The notes under the pieces: generated by a model
The model's input: only the letters and a program-made list of their open reading frames with translations
The model's database searches: none
What the model was told of the DNA's origin: nothing
Source of the DNA: Plumapathes pennacea
Taxonomy: Eukaryota > Cnidaria > Anthozoa > Antipatharia > Myriopathidae
Assembly (NCBI GenBank): GCA_964036295.1
Contig: OZ038466.1
Coordinates: forward strand, 18,471,097 to 18,535,096
Direction: 5' to 3'
Length of the DNA stretch: 64,000 nt
In this document: positions 12,301 through 22,899 of the stretch, in pieces
Layout of the letters: each line of letters starts with the position of its first letter
How positions within the stretch are numbered: position 1 is the first letter of the stretch
Program-made: the position numbers and the translations under genes

Positions 12301-15300
12301 ATAACACGAGAAATACGTTAAATTAAACTATGCGATATCCCAACAGACCTCTCGGTCTTGTTTTTCAGTTCTTCAAAATGATCGACGTTATTTTAAAAAG
12401 ATAATTATACAAGTTTATAGATGTAATCAAAAAATCGCGCATTGTATAAGCTTCTTCTGAGGATCAGTGGTCGATTCGTTCTTTACTTAAAAATAAGGTT
12501 ACTTACGTGCAGGTTGTGATTATTATTTTTTTAATTGACTGTTTCTTTATTTGTTTCTTCTTTCGGATGTTTCAGATAATGATTCGCGAGTTATCTTGGA
12601 GACCATGTACTCTAACGATGAGAACGATTACATCAACGCCAGCTACATTCCAGTGAGTCAATTTCCTTTAATTACACTTCCTCTCTTATATTAAAGTTTA
12701 TTGATAGTTATGAATACAATTTGTAATCTTTAATTCATCCAATGAGCTCCATCCAAATCCAAATCCATCCAATTTTGAGCCCCAAAACTCTGATCACATG
12801 AGACAGGAATACTGTCTTCTTAGTCTTAGACCACCGAGGATGACTGTTTTCATTACATAATGTAGGAAAAGTCGCTGCATTTTTGTTGTGTTGTCCCTTT
12901 TCTTACTTCCAAACGATTTCCATAATAGCTGTGGAATTTCTTTGCCATAGAATGATTTCTATAGCGTTGGAATTGTACAAAACTATACTGAGGATTTATA
13001 CTTACAACCATTACCCCCAGAACATTTCTCGTATGTTTCTTTTCGAACTTGAATTCCACCTTTGTTGTTCCAAATTTTTGAGGTAGTTTTTCTTCTCTCG
13101 GTTGTTTGGTTGATTAATTTATATTGTTTTATTTTGTTTGTTTGTTGGTGTGTTTGTTTGTTTTTGTTTTTGTTTTTGTTTTTGTAATGGTCTTATTGAG
13201 TGCAAGAATACCTGCACTTCAAGTTCTTGACATAATTGATTCAGTTAGTTTATAGTTGTTTGATTATTCGCTGATTGCTTCTTTCACTGATTTAGGGGTT
13301 CGACAAGAATCCACACACGTACATTGCTACACAAGGTATGTACTAATTCATTTGTTCCAAGTGCTTTTATCCTCGATTGTAGTTACTTGTATTGCTACGA
13401 TGTTAACAGTCTTCGTTGGTGCCACTGGTGATGTAGGTCCAACAGATAAAACGTTAGACGACTTCTGGCTTATGGTTTGGCAACAAAACTGCACCTCCAT
13501 TGTCATGCTCACAAACCTGGTCGAGCAAGGCAAGGTACGAACAAATCAATTAAAATACTATTTGGTGTCCGTTTGCGTTAACAAAAATAATGCATCAGTC
13601 AAAGGGAAAAACGACAAATCAGAACGCGCGTAGTATCATAGTTATTTTATAAAACAAACTAACGTTAAAGTATTACTGACAAAGAAAATAAACTTACGTT
13701 ATAAACACTATTACTGCCATTTGTTAAGAACTTAATAATAAACGCTGAATGTGCAGTATGTCGTTGTCATTTACCAGGCGAAATGCTCCCAATATTGGCC
13801 TGATGCTACAAAAGATTATGGGTCTATGACTGTGACACTCCATAAAGAGGAAGTGTTTGCTGACTACCTCGTGAGGACCTTTGTGGTGAAGAAGGTGAGA
13901 GCTATAATGTCAACAGCATTTGTTTTTAAATTTTGCTACTACTGCTGCTGCTATAACTGCCGCCCCACCAGTGGCAAAAGTGGTAGCAACAAAGGCGTTG
14001 GCAGAAGCAGGACACCGCGGAAATGCGTTCCTGACGTCACTTCGGTTGGTCAGCGTTCGCCGCCATTACTATTAACTAGGTTCACGTCCAGGTAGAACAC
14101 AAGCACCGTTTTCCTTGTACACAACTTACGCCATATAAAATGCACTGAAGTAATTTATAGTGGAGTATCGAGTCCTAGTATTGAGTTCCTTGGCTAAGTT
14201 TTGAGGTTTTACGAGCGTTATACACTGAACTGCGAAACCACAGTTTTGTGCATTGACCGCTGACTCAAGACTAAGGTTACCGCACGGCTGGAAAACTTAT
14301 TTCCGCAGCAGTAGTGTTACCAGCGGTAGCAATAAAAAAATAGCAGCAGAGCAGTAACGGTACCAGTGATGAACGTAGCGAGAGCACTAGCACTACCTTC
14401 AAAGTATAGATTTTTTACTTGTATTCACTGATTTTCTTGTTGTTTCTGTAGGACGGTGTATCTCGCCAAGTTTGCCAGTTTCATTTCATCTCGTGGCCCG
14501 ACAAAGGAGTCCCACGATGCCCCACGGCCGTGCTGACCTTCAGAAGGAAAATTCGTTCATGGAAACCTGCTAACAGCGGGCCAGTTGTGGTGCACTGCAG
14601 GTGAGGCGTTGATAATCTCTGTGTACAATGTTACAATGTACAGAATTATCTAACACAGCAGTTTCCTCCGAGGTCAGTGCTCCTCATCCTCTCTCTGTCT
14701 CTTTTCTATCCCATAATAGTGTCTTACTTGCACCGACGAAGGGCTAACGCTCGAAACGTCAGCTTTAACTTTCTTGACGGCATTTCTCTTTTCACATCGA
14801 CTTTTAGTGGACTCATTACACGTTTTATCTCTACGGATACACTGCAGTCTAAAACTGTATCTCACCAGTACTAACATTCTTGGTAACTCAGCTATAGATT
14901 TGCTGTAGGTATCAGTATGAAACAGTTTTTGCAGTGGGGTATCCCTTTTTAACCCTTTCACTCCCAATCTCAAAGTACAGGTTCTCCCAACCTTTTAAGA
15001 ACAAAATGTATGAGTGATGTAGTGAGAATTAATAGTTTAATCAGTTGTCATCTGAGTAAGCTGTCAAAAGTCAATTTCTCCATACTTTATGATATATCCC
15101 TGGTGAGAGACTGAAAGAGAAAATTGAAATTGATCACTCTTGGGAGTGAAAGGGTTAAGAAAAGCAGACCATGAGAGTTGAAACGCCGAAGTCTCGCTAT
15201 TACAGTATTTTTTTTTCTCTCTCTTCATCTCTTAGTGCTGGTGTGGGTCGTACAGGAACGTACATCGTGATCGATGCCATGATAGAACAGGCAAAGAAGC

Positions 15301-15842
15301 TGAAGACTGTTGACATTTTTAACTACACTCGAACACTTCGAGAGAATCGACCGTACATGGTCCAGACAGATGTAAGATTTGTATCTTAATTTGTCAATCA
15401 TGCAATCATTCAGGTCATCGTCCTTTTATAGCCACGTGATCCGACGAAAGGCTAACGATTGAAACGTTAGCTCAAAATTCTCACATCGAGCTGGAATCGA
15501 TTCATTATCATACGTTTTTCTCCGCGTGCCGGCGCAGCACAAAAGTAGTTCTCCCAATTACTAGTTTTCCATTGTATTGTCCTTTTATACCTGTTTTTCT
15601 ATTTATTTAATACATTATATCTGTCTTGTCTACAATGGAATGCTTACACAATTCTTACAGCGTTTAGCATCAAGCTTAGGGCAACACATTTTATCCATCA
15701 GTTTATTCCCTTGGTTGTTCTCAAAAATATAGACGTTGTTTTCAGCCAGTAAACGTACGCGTTATATTGTAATCTTTATGATCATACGCGGTTAGTATTC
15801 CTGTTTCTTGTCCGTTTGTTGTAGTTGTGTTGTTGTTTTCTT

Positions 15843-15874
<32 letters not shown>

Positions 15875-18800
15875 GAGACTGATCTAAACTGTTTTGTAAA
15901 TAGTTGGTTTAAAGTCGGTGTTTTTCTTTCTTATAGCAACAGTATGTGTTCATTCACGATGCTATCCTTGAAGCGCTCACGTGCGGAAATACAGAAGTCC
16001 CCGTTCATGACCTCCGTGTGACCATGAGCAAGTTATCGAAAAACAGTCGAGGAAATAACGGATACAAACAACAGTTCCAGGTAAAAAATTCAATGACAAC
16101 TGCGTGAATATATAGTTTTTCTTTCGTAAAACGAAGGAAATTCACAAGATGTAGTTATCCAAGCATTTGCTTTCCTCTTGTTAGCGCCTCGAATTTGTGA
16201 CAAACCAGAATTCACGAGATGACAGTAAGATTGGTCTAGCAGTGGAGAATGCCACTAAGAACAGGTTTCCATGTATTGTACCATGTAAGTATTAAATTCA
16301 AGCTACGTATTATTTTCCTCCATGTTATAGCCTACTAATCAATTTCATGCAAGATTAGATTTGGTAGCATATTAACAACCAAGCAAATAACTGAGAGAAA
16401 AGGATAACCTTATAGCAAATAGCGAAATGCTATAGCCGTTTTCGGATGACTGTCGAAAGTAATCGTGTGATTGCTTTAATTTTGCTTTTGCTACGCTTTC
16501 CGATTGGTCCTAACAACTTTAGCAGCATTTTTGGCCAATCAGGAGCAAAAGAAAAACCTGATTACGATATTCTCACGCAAGAAAGCAAGTGTTCTCGGAC
16601 TTCTATTTGGTTTCTTCTTCAAAGTAAACTACCAAGCGCGGATTGCTCTGACTTCCGATTAGCTGACATGTTCCTTACAGCATCTATGATGGCGATGTAC
16701 TTGCTTTGGTTTGGTTTTCGACCAGTCATCCGAAAACGGTTCTACTATTCCTTGTAAGAACTATAGTTTTGATCTTCTTCTGCAGCAGAGAGGAAAATAT
16801 AGAACGTAACCTTGACGTGGATGTGCTGGACACCGTAAGAAATGTGTTCAACTACATACCAACAACACGTCAACCACATACCACCTACACACCAACTACA
16901 CACCAACTACACACCAGCTACACACCAACTACAAAGCGGTAAATATAGAACGTAAGGTTGATGTGGATGTGCTGGATACCGCAAAGAATGTGTTCGGAGA
17001 GTGATTAATGTTTCTGTTTGTTTTTTGCTTTGATATTTTTTTAGTGGACTCTTCTCGAGTGATCCTGAGAGTCGGAGAGCAGCAGGGTTACATTAACGCT
17101 TCGTTCGTCGACGTATGTATACATTTAGTTGTTGCTGTTGATGCTCCAAGTGTGTGTAAGCGTACATTCCTGTTCATTGTTATTCTAGCCAACAACAACA
17201 ACAATGTTACGCGTTCGGATGCAGCGCATGCTATGCTTTAAGGGTTCACATGGTCATGGAAAGTCACTGAATTTGAAATTTTTGTATTCAAGGCCTGGAA
17301 AAGTCATGGAATTTAGGAAAATGTGTTCAGATCATTCAAAAGCCGTGGAATTTCAGATTTTTATATAAATTAGATGCGAGTTTTGTGGCATACATCAAAA
17401 TCTTTGGCTGCCAGGGCATTTTGCTCGTTGTTTTGAGATATTTTAAAAGTCATGGAAAAGTCTTTGCTTGTACACCCAGTTTCTCACAAAGTATTACCAT
17501 GCATGTTAGGTAAAGGCCGTGGTGAGAGTACAAGTGGAATGCATATTTTTTTGCAGGCTTTCAGGGAGCGCAATGCGTTTATTATGACCCAAGCCCCCCT
17601 TGAGTCAACCATTGAGGATTTCTGGCTCATGCTTCTGCAGTACAAGATTGGCACTATTGTGATGCTGAATAACTTGCAAGAAGGGAATGAGGTTAGATTG
17701 AAATTAATCGAAAGTGCTATCGCATTTATGTAAGATAATCTTAAAATCCATCTTGTGGTTTACTCAGATGACCGAGGAAGTCGGTCTCTCACGAGTTCCG
17801 CCGGATTCAATTTTCGGCTGAGGACCTGATCCCGGAGCAGTAAGGGAGAAAGGCTCTCTTCCTATCTGAGCTACCCTCTGTTCTTGGGTGAAGAAATTGT
17901 CTCTCAACTTTCACTAACCCACGGGAGGGTCTTTAAAGAACTCCTCCAAAGGAGTTAGGGAACATCCCCGGTGCTGCGATCTGTCATTTACAAGATACAC
18001 TAATAGCGATATACATGACCACCCTAATATTATCCTTGTGTTAACTCTGTGCCACCCTCTCAAAATATCAATAATTTCTATCTAGTTTTGTCTTATGGAA
18101 GGGTATCAGTTGTCGCGTCATACTTCGTTTTGTTAAATATCGACAGAACTTCCCTCAGTACTGGCCGTCGGTTCGTTCAGCAACTTATGGTTGCGTTATC
18201 GTGGAATCCGTCTCAGAAGAGAACCGAGACGAAATTGTTATAAGGACTTTCAAAGTGTTCAGCTCCAAGGTTTGTCTTCTCTCTTAGCTCCAAAGATCTC
18301 CGACTTAATTCTCACAGCCTTCCCAGAGAAAACGTATCATTTAGTCTGAGGGTAATTGCTAATCTGCCAAGCTTTGAAAGTGCTCTATTGTGTGCTCTAA
18401 GTGCATTTTGGGTACTTAAGTTTATGCCACACGTCTTTCTTTTTTTATTTTGTTATTTTACAGAATCCGCGTCAAAGCTTAACATTAAAGCATCACCAGC
18501 ACACTTGCTGGCCCGACAAGTCTGTTCCAGCCAACTACGGAGGACTGCTGGACATGATGAATGCAGTTCAGATATCCCAGCAGCGCTCGGGGAATGCTCC
18601 AGTCGTCGTTCACTGCAGGTGAGGTTTAGCTTTCAAGTGTCTGTTATGATTTTTGTGCGCTGTGTCTGTTGTCCTTAAGCTCTCTGACCATAGGCCATCT
18701 CGATAAATCTATGCACGTGCCTTTCAAAAGTTGGGCTATCATTTTAGTACCACCCTTTCACTCCAAAGAGTGCTAAACTTCAATGTTCATGCCAGAAATA

Positions 18801-19747
18801 TGTCACATGGTAAGGATAACTTGGCGTTTGATAGCTCGCTCAGATGAAAGCTGATCAAACCATTAATTCTTACAACAGCACTCATAAATGTTGTCTTGAG
18901 TGGTTGGGAGATTTTTGTATTTTTAAGTTAACTTTGAATTGAAATGATTAAGTGGTGTCTGTAAAAGCTACGGATACAGGAACGTTCGAATATCAAATAG
19001 CGTGCAAAATATACAGCCGCATTGCGTGTTGCTAAGAGAAAACAAAAAAACCATTTACACACCACACCAACTGCAGGCCAACTACACACCAACTACACAC
19101 CAAATACACACCAAAAACACACCAACTATATACCAACTACACACCAATTACATACCATCTACACACTAAATACACACCAACTGCACGCCAACCGCTGCTC
19201 TCTGATTTTTTGACGTCATTGTTGTGTTATACAAATTCGTGCAGCGATGGAGTGGGACGCAGTGGGACCTTCTGCGCCGTTTACTCGGCTGTTGAGCGAC
19301 TGAAACTTGATCAAGTGGTGGACGTATTCCAGTCAATCAAACTACTGCGGGTCAAGAGGCCTGGGGCGGTGGAGACTTTGGTACGTTTATCAGAGGAAGT
19401 GTGAGGTAGATACGCGTTGCCATGGAAATGGACACGCACGTAGTCACCATATCTATTGAAGAAGTAGTAAACACTTACAAATAGAGTAAATAGCCAGTAC
19501 AAGAAATAGCTATCGATGAATGGTAATATAATAGGAGGCGAAAAGGTAGCCTTTTTCGTAAGCTAGAAAAACGTAATACTCAACGGAATGGACTACATTT
19601 CATAAATGCTCAATGAATCGTGTTCTTATTCCCGTTGGGTAAAATGTACTATTTCTGCATTTTCAGGATCAGTATGTCTTCTGTTATGAAGCCATCCAGC
19701 AGTACCTGGATTCTTTCAGTGACTACGCCAATTTCTCTGAAGTTTAG
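394..19747 (+). CDS. Gene A: receptor-type protein tyrosine phosphatase, 7 FN3 + TM + PTP D1-D2 (5' partial)
   Basis: Exons read from the sequence: 394-693, 1339-1409, 1929-2148, 4140-4439, 4776-5066, 7108-7413, 7565-7677, 7990-8185, 8669-8771, 9045-9309, 9455-9506, 9950-10067, 10456-10604, 11240-11379, 11832-11922, 12576-12652, 13296-13335, 13437-13534, 13778-13894, 14452-14600, 15236-15371, 15937-16080, 16185-16284, 17045-17112, 17557-17691, 18147-18269, 18464-18618, 19245-19380, 19667-19747. All introns are GT-AG, phases agree at every junction, and the 4274 coding bases give 1423 residues plus a stop. The product is a type I membrane phosphatase that would remove phosphate from tyrosines in the cytoplasm under control of an adhesive ectodomain. 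The start and, by analogy with gene B, the signal peptide, F5/8C and Ig domains lie upstream of the window. The D2 sequence is most like the vertebrate R2B class (kappa/mu/rho). The extreme C-terminus FSEV fits a class I PDZ ligand. Confidence 0.93.
2190..3855. other. 1.67-kb intron segment present in A, missing in B
   Basis: In gene B the sequence jumps from the equivalent of 2185 to the equivalent of 3855, with about 14 filler bases (42570-42582). The right break falls inside a MITE whose left terminal repeat survives only in A, so B most likely suffered a deletion. The segment holds the palindrome at 3236-3322 and two related AATCGGACA-containing stretches (about 2240-2350 and 3370-3440). 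Confidence 0.75.
3236..3322. repeat. Near-perfect palindrome, about 36-base arms
   Basis: The left arm starts ggtctgtaatcatac and ends gaaatcgga; the right arm is its reverse complement, ending gtatgattacagacc, with a GC-rich loop (ctcccgcgaagcgcggtcg). Only one or two unpaired bases are seen. Likely the core of a foldback or MITE-type element. Confidence 0.8.
3631..4092. mobile_element. MITE with GGTGGTCGCTTAC internal repeats
   Basis: Ends are inverted: acagtgaaacctcttgtaag at the left and agagaggtttaactgt at the right. Inside, the phrase GTGGTCGCTTAC occurs several times in variable context. The right end lies 47 bases before exon 4140. In gene B only the right part remains (42583-42819). 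Confidence 0.7.
5600..5915. mobile_element. MITE family 1 copy (TTTTCGGATGACTGTCG termini), gene A intron
   Basis: Left end ttttcggacgattgtag, right end ctttcgacagtcat, about 315 bases. A matching copy lies in the same intron of gene B (44311-44590), so it was present before the duplication or conversion. The body has CCAATC motifs and a GAAGAAGAAACCAATCA stretch shared with the copy at 11438-11746. Confidence 0.7.
5937..7028. mobile_element. 1.1-kb dispersed element in gene A intron, absent from B
   Basis: Gene B joins the flanks directly near 44600-44630. Parts of the insert recur at 22900-24385: the start (gggcatgacgaaggtcgcgt against gggcatgatcgtgttacgcg), GTGGAAGCCCGCGGAAACGG, and the end aattcgcgagctcacagctg. 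ORFs inside (for example 6123-6383) are short and not supported. Confidence 0.6.
8561..8613 (+). repeat. (TATG)n microsatellite
   Basis: About eleven TATG units in the intron before FN3-7 of gene A. Gene B has only a short, broken version at 46118-46140. Confidence 0.9.
9455..10604 (+). CDS. Gene A juxtamembrane, transmembrane and inner linker exons
   Basis: Exon 9455-9506 encodes a 17-residue stalk (core [14 protein letters not shown]). Exon 9950-10067 encodes a hydrophobic run of about 22 residues beginning [12 protein letters not shown], then WRRR as the stop-transfer signal. Exon 10456-10604 encodes a basic then acidic cytoplasmic linker that includes TPYRLNPL. The stalk exon has a clear but diverged counterpart in gene B (48945-48996, about 36 of 52 bases the same), while the transmembrane exons of A and B are not alike. 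No Ig exon is seen between stalk and membrane here, unlike gene B. Confidence 0.88.
10180..10312. repeat. Copy of the CTCTCTAAGACGGACACC repeat family
   Basis: Contains aactccctcataacggacgc and aactctctttaagacggaca. Related to the intact element at 62750-62941. Lies between the transmembrane exon and the next exon of gene A. Confidence 0.65.
11045..11154 (+). repeat. Polypyrimidine tract (CTTT/CCCTTTT)
   Basis: About 110 bases of almost pure C and T, about 85 bases before exon 11240. Other simple tracts: T runs at 8361-8385 and 15848-15874, TTTG repeats at 13110-13185. Confidence 0.85.
11240..16080 (+). CDS. Gene A membrane-proximal phosphatase domain D1
   Basis: Nine exons, 11240-11379 through 15937-16080, encode about 330 residues. 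In order they show a wedge-like helix region (FSDYTNRM), the pTyr-loop equivalent [49 protein letters not shown], the WPD loop (ISWPDKGVP), the signature [12 protein letters not shown] split across the junction 14600/15236, and the Q-loop region [17 protein letters not shown]. The nucleophilic Cys, the signature Arg, the WPD Asp, the pTyr-loop Tyr and the Q-loop Gln are all present, so D1 is expected to be catalytically active. Splitting the signature between two exons is a conserved feature of receptor phosphatases, and D2 is split at the same place. Confidence 0.95.
11438..11746. mobile_element. MITE family 1 copy, gene A phosphatase intron
   Basis: Left end gctttccggatgactttcg, right end cgacagtcatccgaaaagagc; about 309 bases. 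Lies between exons 11240-11379 and 11832-11922, ending 86 bases before the latter. Confidence 0.7.
14949..15158. mobile_element. MITE family 2 copy with TTAA ends (piggyBac-like)
   Basis: Starts TTAACCCTTTCACTCCCAA and ends with the exact reverse complement, 210 bases. TTAA plus CCCT is typical of piggyBac-type nonautonomous elements. Related copies: 18751-18950, 21138-21309, 22690-22850, 35250-35415, 48646-48836 and 61925-62040, in varying decay. Confidence 0.8.
16185..19747 (+). CDS. Gene A distal phosphatase domain D2 and C-terminus
   Basis: Seven exons encode about 265 residues: [69 protein letters not shown] (junction 18618/19245), [12 protein letters not shown] and [14 protein letters not shown], ending NFSEV-stop. 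Cys, Arg and the WPD Asp are kept, which is unusual for a D2. Two departures are visible: the pTyr-loop Tyr is Phe, and the Ala after HCS is Asp, as also occurs in CD45 D2 (HCRDG). Low or regulatory activity is therefore the safer inference. The stop at 19745-19747 is followed within a few bases by a CA repeat and a tRNA-like SINE. Confidence 0.94.
16436..16740. mobile_element. MITE family 1 copy with perfect 15-base TIRs
   Basis: Ends CCGTTTTCGGATGAC and GTCATCCGAAAACGG are perfect inverted repeats, 305 bases apart end to end. The best preserved copy of the family in the window. Confidence 0.8.
16860..16935 (+). repeat. Minisatellite ACACCAACTAC, flanked by a 55-base direct repeat
   Basis: About six units of CACACCAACTA. 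The flanks (16796-16853 and 16938-16999) are near-identical copies containing atatagaacgtaaccttgac. The same minisatellite appears again at 19058-19195, also within gene A. Confidence 0.8.
18751..18950. mobile_element. MITE family 2 copy, gene A intron
   Basis: Starts caccctttcactccaaagag and carries the shared core (ataacttggcgtttgatagc, accattaattcttac). The right end is decayed. Confidence 0.6.
19058..19195 (+). repeat. Second ACACCAACTAC minisatellite
   Basis: About twelve imperfect units, 50 bases before the exon that carries the D2 signature (19245). Unit length 11 to 12 bases. Confidence 0.8.
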
Positions 19748-19753
19748 CGCTGC

Positions 19754-19990
19754 TACACACACACACACACAACTTTTATACACGGTAAAAAATTCAGCTT
19801 GTAGCTGGTGGGGCCGTGTTGGTGGAAGTCCTGTAGAAAACAGACAAGTTCGGAAGGGAAAAACCGTTGGAGTTGCCTCCTCGGACGAAAACTCTTCCTA
19901 CTACTGCCGGCCGTGGGGTTCGAACCCACGACCTCCTGGTTCAGAGCTTCATTGGACGAGCACTGGATCAGTCTATATCTCCTCATTAGC
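19754..19990 (-). mobile_element. tRNA-like SINE immediately after the gene A stop codon
   Basis: On the minus strand a perfect box B (GGTTCGAACCC, about 19918-19928) is preceded by a degenerate box A region and a loop rich in tRNA-like pairs. The body runs towards gene A and ends in a GT repeat (plus-strand CA run at 19754-19773), seven bases after TAG. It therefore forms the start of the gene A 3' UTR. Confidence 0.6.
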
Positions 19991-22899
19991 TATTTTGAAA
20001 TAGTGCTATATTATTACAATGTCACAAGAAAGAGCACTTCCAAATTAGTAAGAATTCCACATTTCAGCACGAAACTGACGCACCATGTCCCATTCCATAC
20101 TAAAGTTTATTTTTCTGATTTTTGAAAGCCAATCATTCAATTCCTGATAGGCCAATCGTGCTGAAATCTGGAATACTTACTAATGTGCTTGTGCGCTTGT
20201 TTGGGTGAATTTTGATAAATTTTGCACACAGAAATGGCTAATACATTTTAGAAAAGTCGAGGACAATTTATAACCTTCGCATTTCCGTTTGTTTACTCTG
20301 CGTTGTAGTTACTACTCAATAATTTACATTTCTCGTATAAAATACGAGGATATAGGCCACACAGTATTGTGAACTTGGCAGACTAAATTTATTAACACCG
20401 TATCACCCGAACTATCTTCTTGAATTCCTGAAAGAGTTCAGGAGAGAAGAGATGAATTAGCCGTTACATATACCACGTGACCGCTTACTGCGTTATAACT
20501 AGTCATGTCTGTTGTCTTTACTTCAAAGCGTAGCCTACTGCGAAAACCTTTCGTATGAGACGTTTGTAAAATACAATAGAACCCCGCTATCTCGAGCTCT
20601 CAAGGGAAGCGATAAATAGTTCTAGATAGCCTGTCGATATTTTTTCATATCACTGTGGAGATAGCTGGTTACCAGTGGTTGCATGGAAAAACAAATTTCA
20701 CAATAAATTAGGGGCCGTTTACATAATATATTCACCTACATTTTTTGCAAACAGCTGTATTTATACGTGATTTTAGATATATGTTTGAATTTATGTTAGC
20801 TGATGGTTAGCTATTTTTACATATATTTTCTGATATTAAAATTATTATAACTTTTGCTAATGTATGCAATGAATATGCAAATTTATGGGGGTGGAGCCCG
20901 GGGGCACTGCTCTTGCTGCTGAAATTTTTGAAATACACTTTTCACTGAAATTACATTGTTTTCTTGCCTTTTCAGGATACGGGGCAACTCACATGGCTAA
21001 TTCCTCGTACAAACTGCGATATTCGATACTGAAGCTCAAAGTGAATGCGGTTAGTGGTTCATCCAGTGAAAATACTGCCAGACTGGATAACAGGCGAGTA
21101 GAATCATTCAGTCTTTTTGATGACCATATAGACTTCCTGAACCCTTTAACTCTTGAGAGTAATCAATATGGTACAGTATGGAGAATTTACCATTTGATGG
21201 ATCATTTAGACGAAAACTGATTGGCCTATCAATTTTCACTATATCACTCATACATTTTCTTCTTGAATAGTTAGAATTTGTAATCTGAGCCCAGGAGTGA
21301 AAGGGTTAAAGCAACGTAATTCCAAAAACCTTTTTTGCGACATTTAAGTACCTGACTTGAGAAAATGACGTCACAACTGAAATTGGTAACCAGGTCGCAG
21401 GAACATGGCGGCGGGAATATACAGATAGTTCGAACGCAGAAAAAGCTCACTTTCCTTCATCGTATGACAGTGCACTTTGGTGATCTCTTAATTTAGAGTG
21501 TTAACTACCGATTTGGTAGAAAAAAATAAGTTATTCCAACTTGATCGTAGTAGCGTCAAACCCTGCCATTGGAAAAGCTACTTTGTCTTCTATCAGTGTC
21601 GTTGCACGCACGCCTTCGTTACTCGCGCGACGCGGGAACGTCTAGACTGAGTACTAGATGACTTGGCATATTGAATCAGCGGACCGCCTAGTTGGTACAT
21701 ACCAGTCGAACACGTCTCAGGCCTTACATACCTCTAGAAAAAGAAGGGTTCCCTTTTACGATACCTTGCACAGATAGATCCAAACTGACACCGAACTCGG
21801 CAACAACGCGATAACTGCAAAGGCTCCGACCGAGACACGAGAGTTGGCTATCAGTGCGATAAAATGCCAATACGGTGTTCGTCCAACTTTTCTTGCTGAC
21901 AATGATAGCAAAAAAATATAATTTTTCTTACATATATTGTATAATATTCTGCTGAGTCGTGAAAACCGACTCCCTTCTGAGCCGGGCCACTTTTTAGTGG
22001 GTGATTTCCAGTCCCCCTTGAGCAATCAGTTTATGACGGAAGCAGAAGACGGAACTAAAAGATGTATTCCACAAAACTGAAACCGCAAAGCACAACACGG
22101 CCATTCCCCAAATGCGGCTTGACTAAAATTACGCATTAATCAAAACTTATTTTGGAATGCAGCTGGGTGATTAACGCCTTGGGGGAGAAAAACAGTTTTA
22201 TAGTTCTGCCGGGCACAAAGCGAAAATCTATCGCCCCCTCGCAAATTTCCTGTTGTTGTCTCTGATTCTAGATAAATCTCAGAGTTCCTGCCGGAGTTTC
22301 AAATTTATAGTTCTCCCGGAGAGAGTTTTATCATGTCATTTCCAAGATGCGTGTTGTCTCTGCTCCAACCGAGGCCTGGTGCGCAACCTTTCTTTCTTAA
22401 AAACGACTTACAGGTATCTCGAAAAGCCACACACATACTTTTGAGGGCAAATTTATAAACTTTCGACTTTATAACCCTTCTCAGATGTTGCCTCTGATAT
22501 GCTACGACTCGAACTGTTAGCTTTTAACAGACATAAAATATTAAAAACAAAAGTAAACTGACACTTATGAGAGTGCGTATAAATTAGATTTAACTAGATT
22601 GGCATTGCCAGTGAGCTCGCGGCGTGAGTTGCGTCGAGACCAGAATATACTAAAATGGATAAGTAGGGACAAGAGTGGAACTCACAAGAGAGACTTCCAG
22701 TTTCTCACCAGAAAAATATCACAGAGTTATAGAGAACTTGGCTGTTGACACCTTGCTCAAATGAAACCTGATTAAACTATAACTTATCATTACAACACTC
22801 ATACACTTGCTTCTTAAAGGTTGAGTGACCCTGCATTTTGAGAATGCGTGACATATCTTTTTATGCACAATTGATTTTTAAGGTCGCCTTAAAGCAGTC

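Noticed and set aside
16793..16850. Extra phosphatase exon (reads [16 protein letters not shown])
   Set aside because: It has plausible splice borders, but it interrupts the join between 16284 and 17045, which already gives the expected D2 sequence, and it is part of a direct repeat around a minisatellite.
19905..19960. tRNA gene on the minus strand
   Set aside because: Box B is perfect but box A and the arms are degenerate, and it is joined to a SINE-like body.
20977..21092. Additional 3' exon of gene A
   Set aside because: Splice-like borders exist, but the gene already stops at 19747 with a normal D2 end, and no domain is seen.
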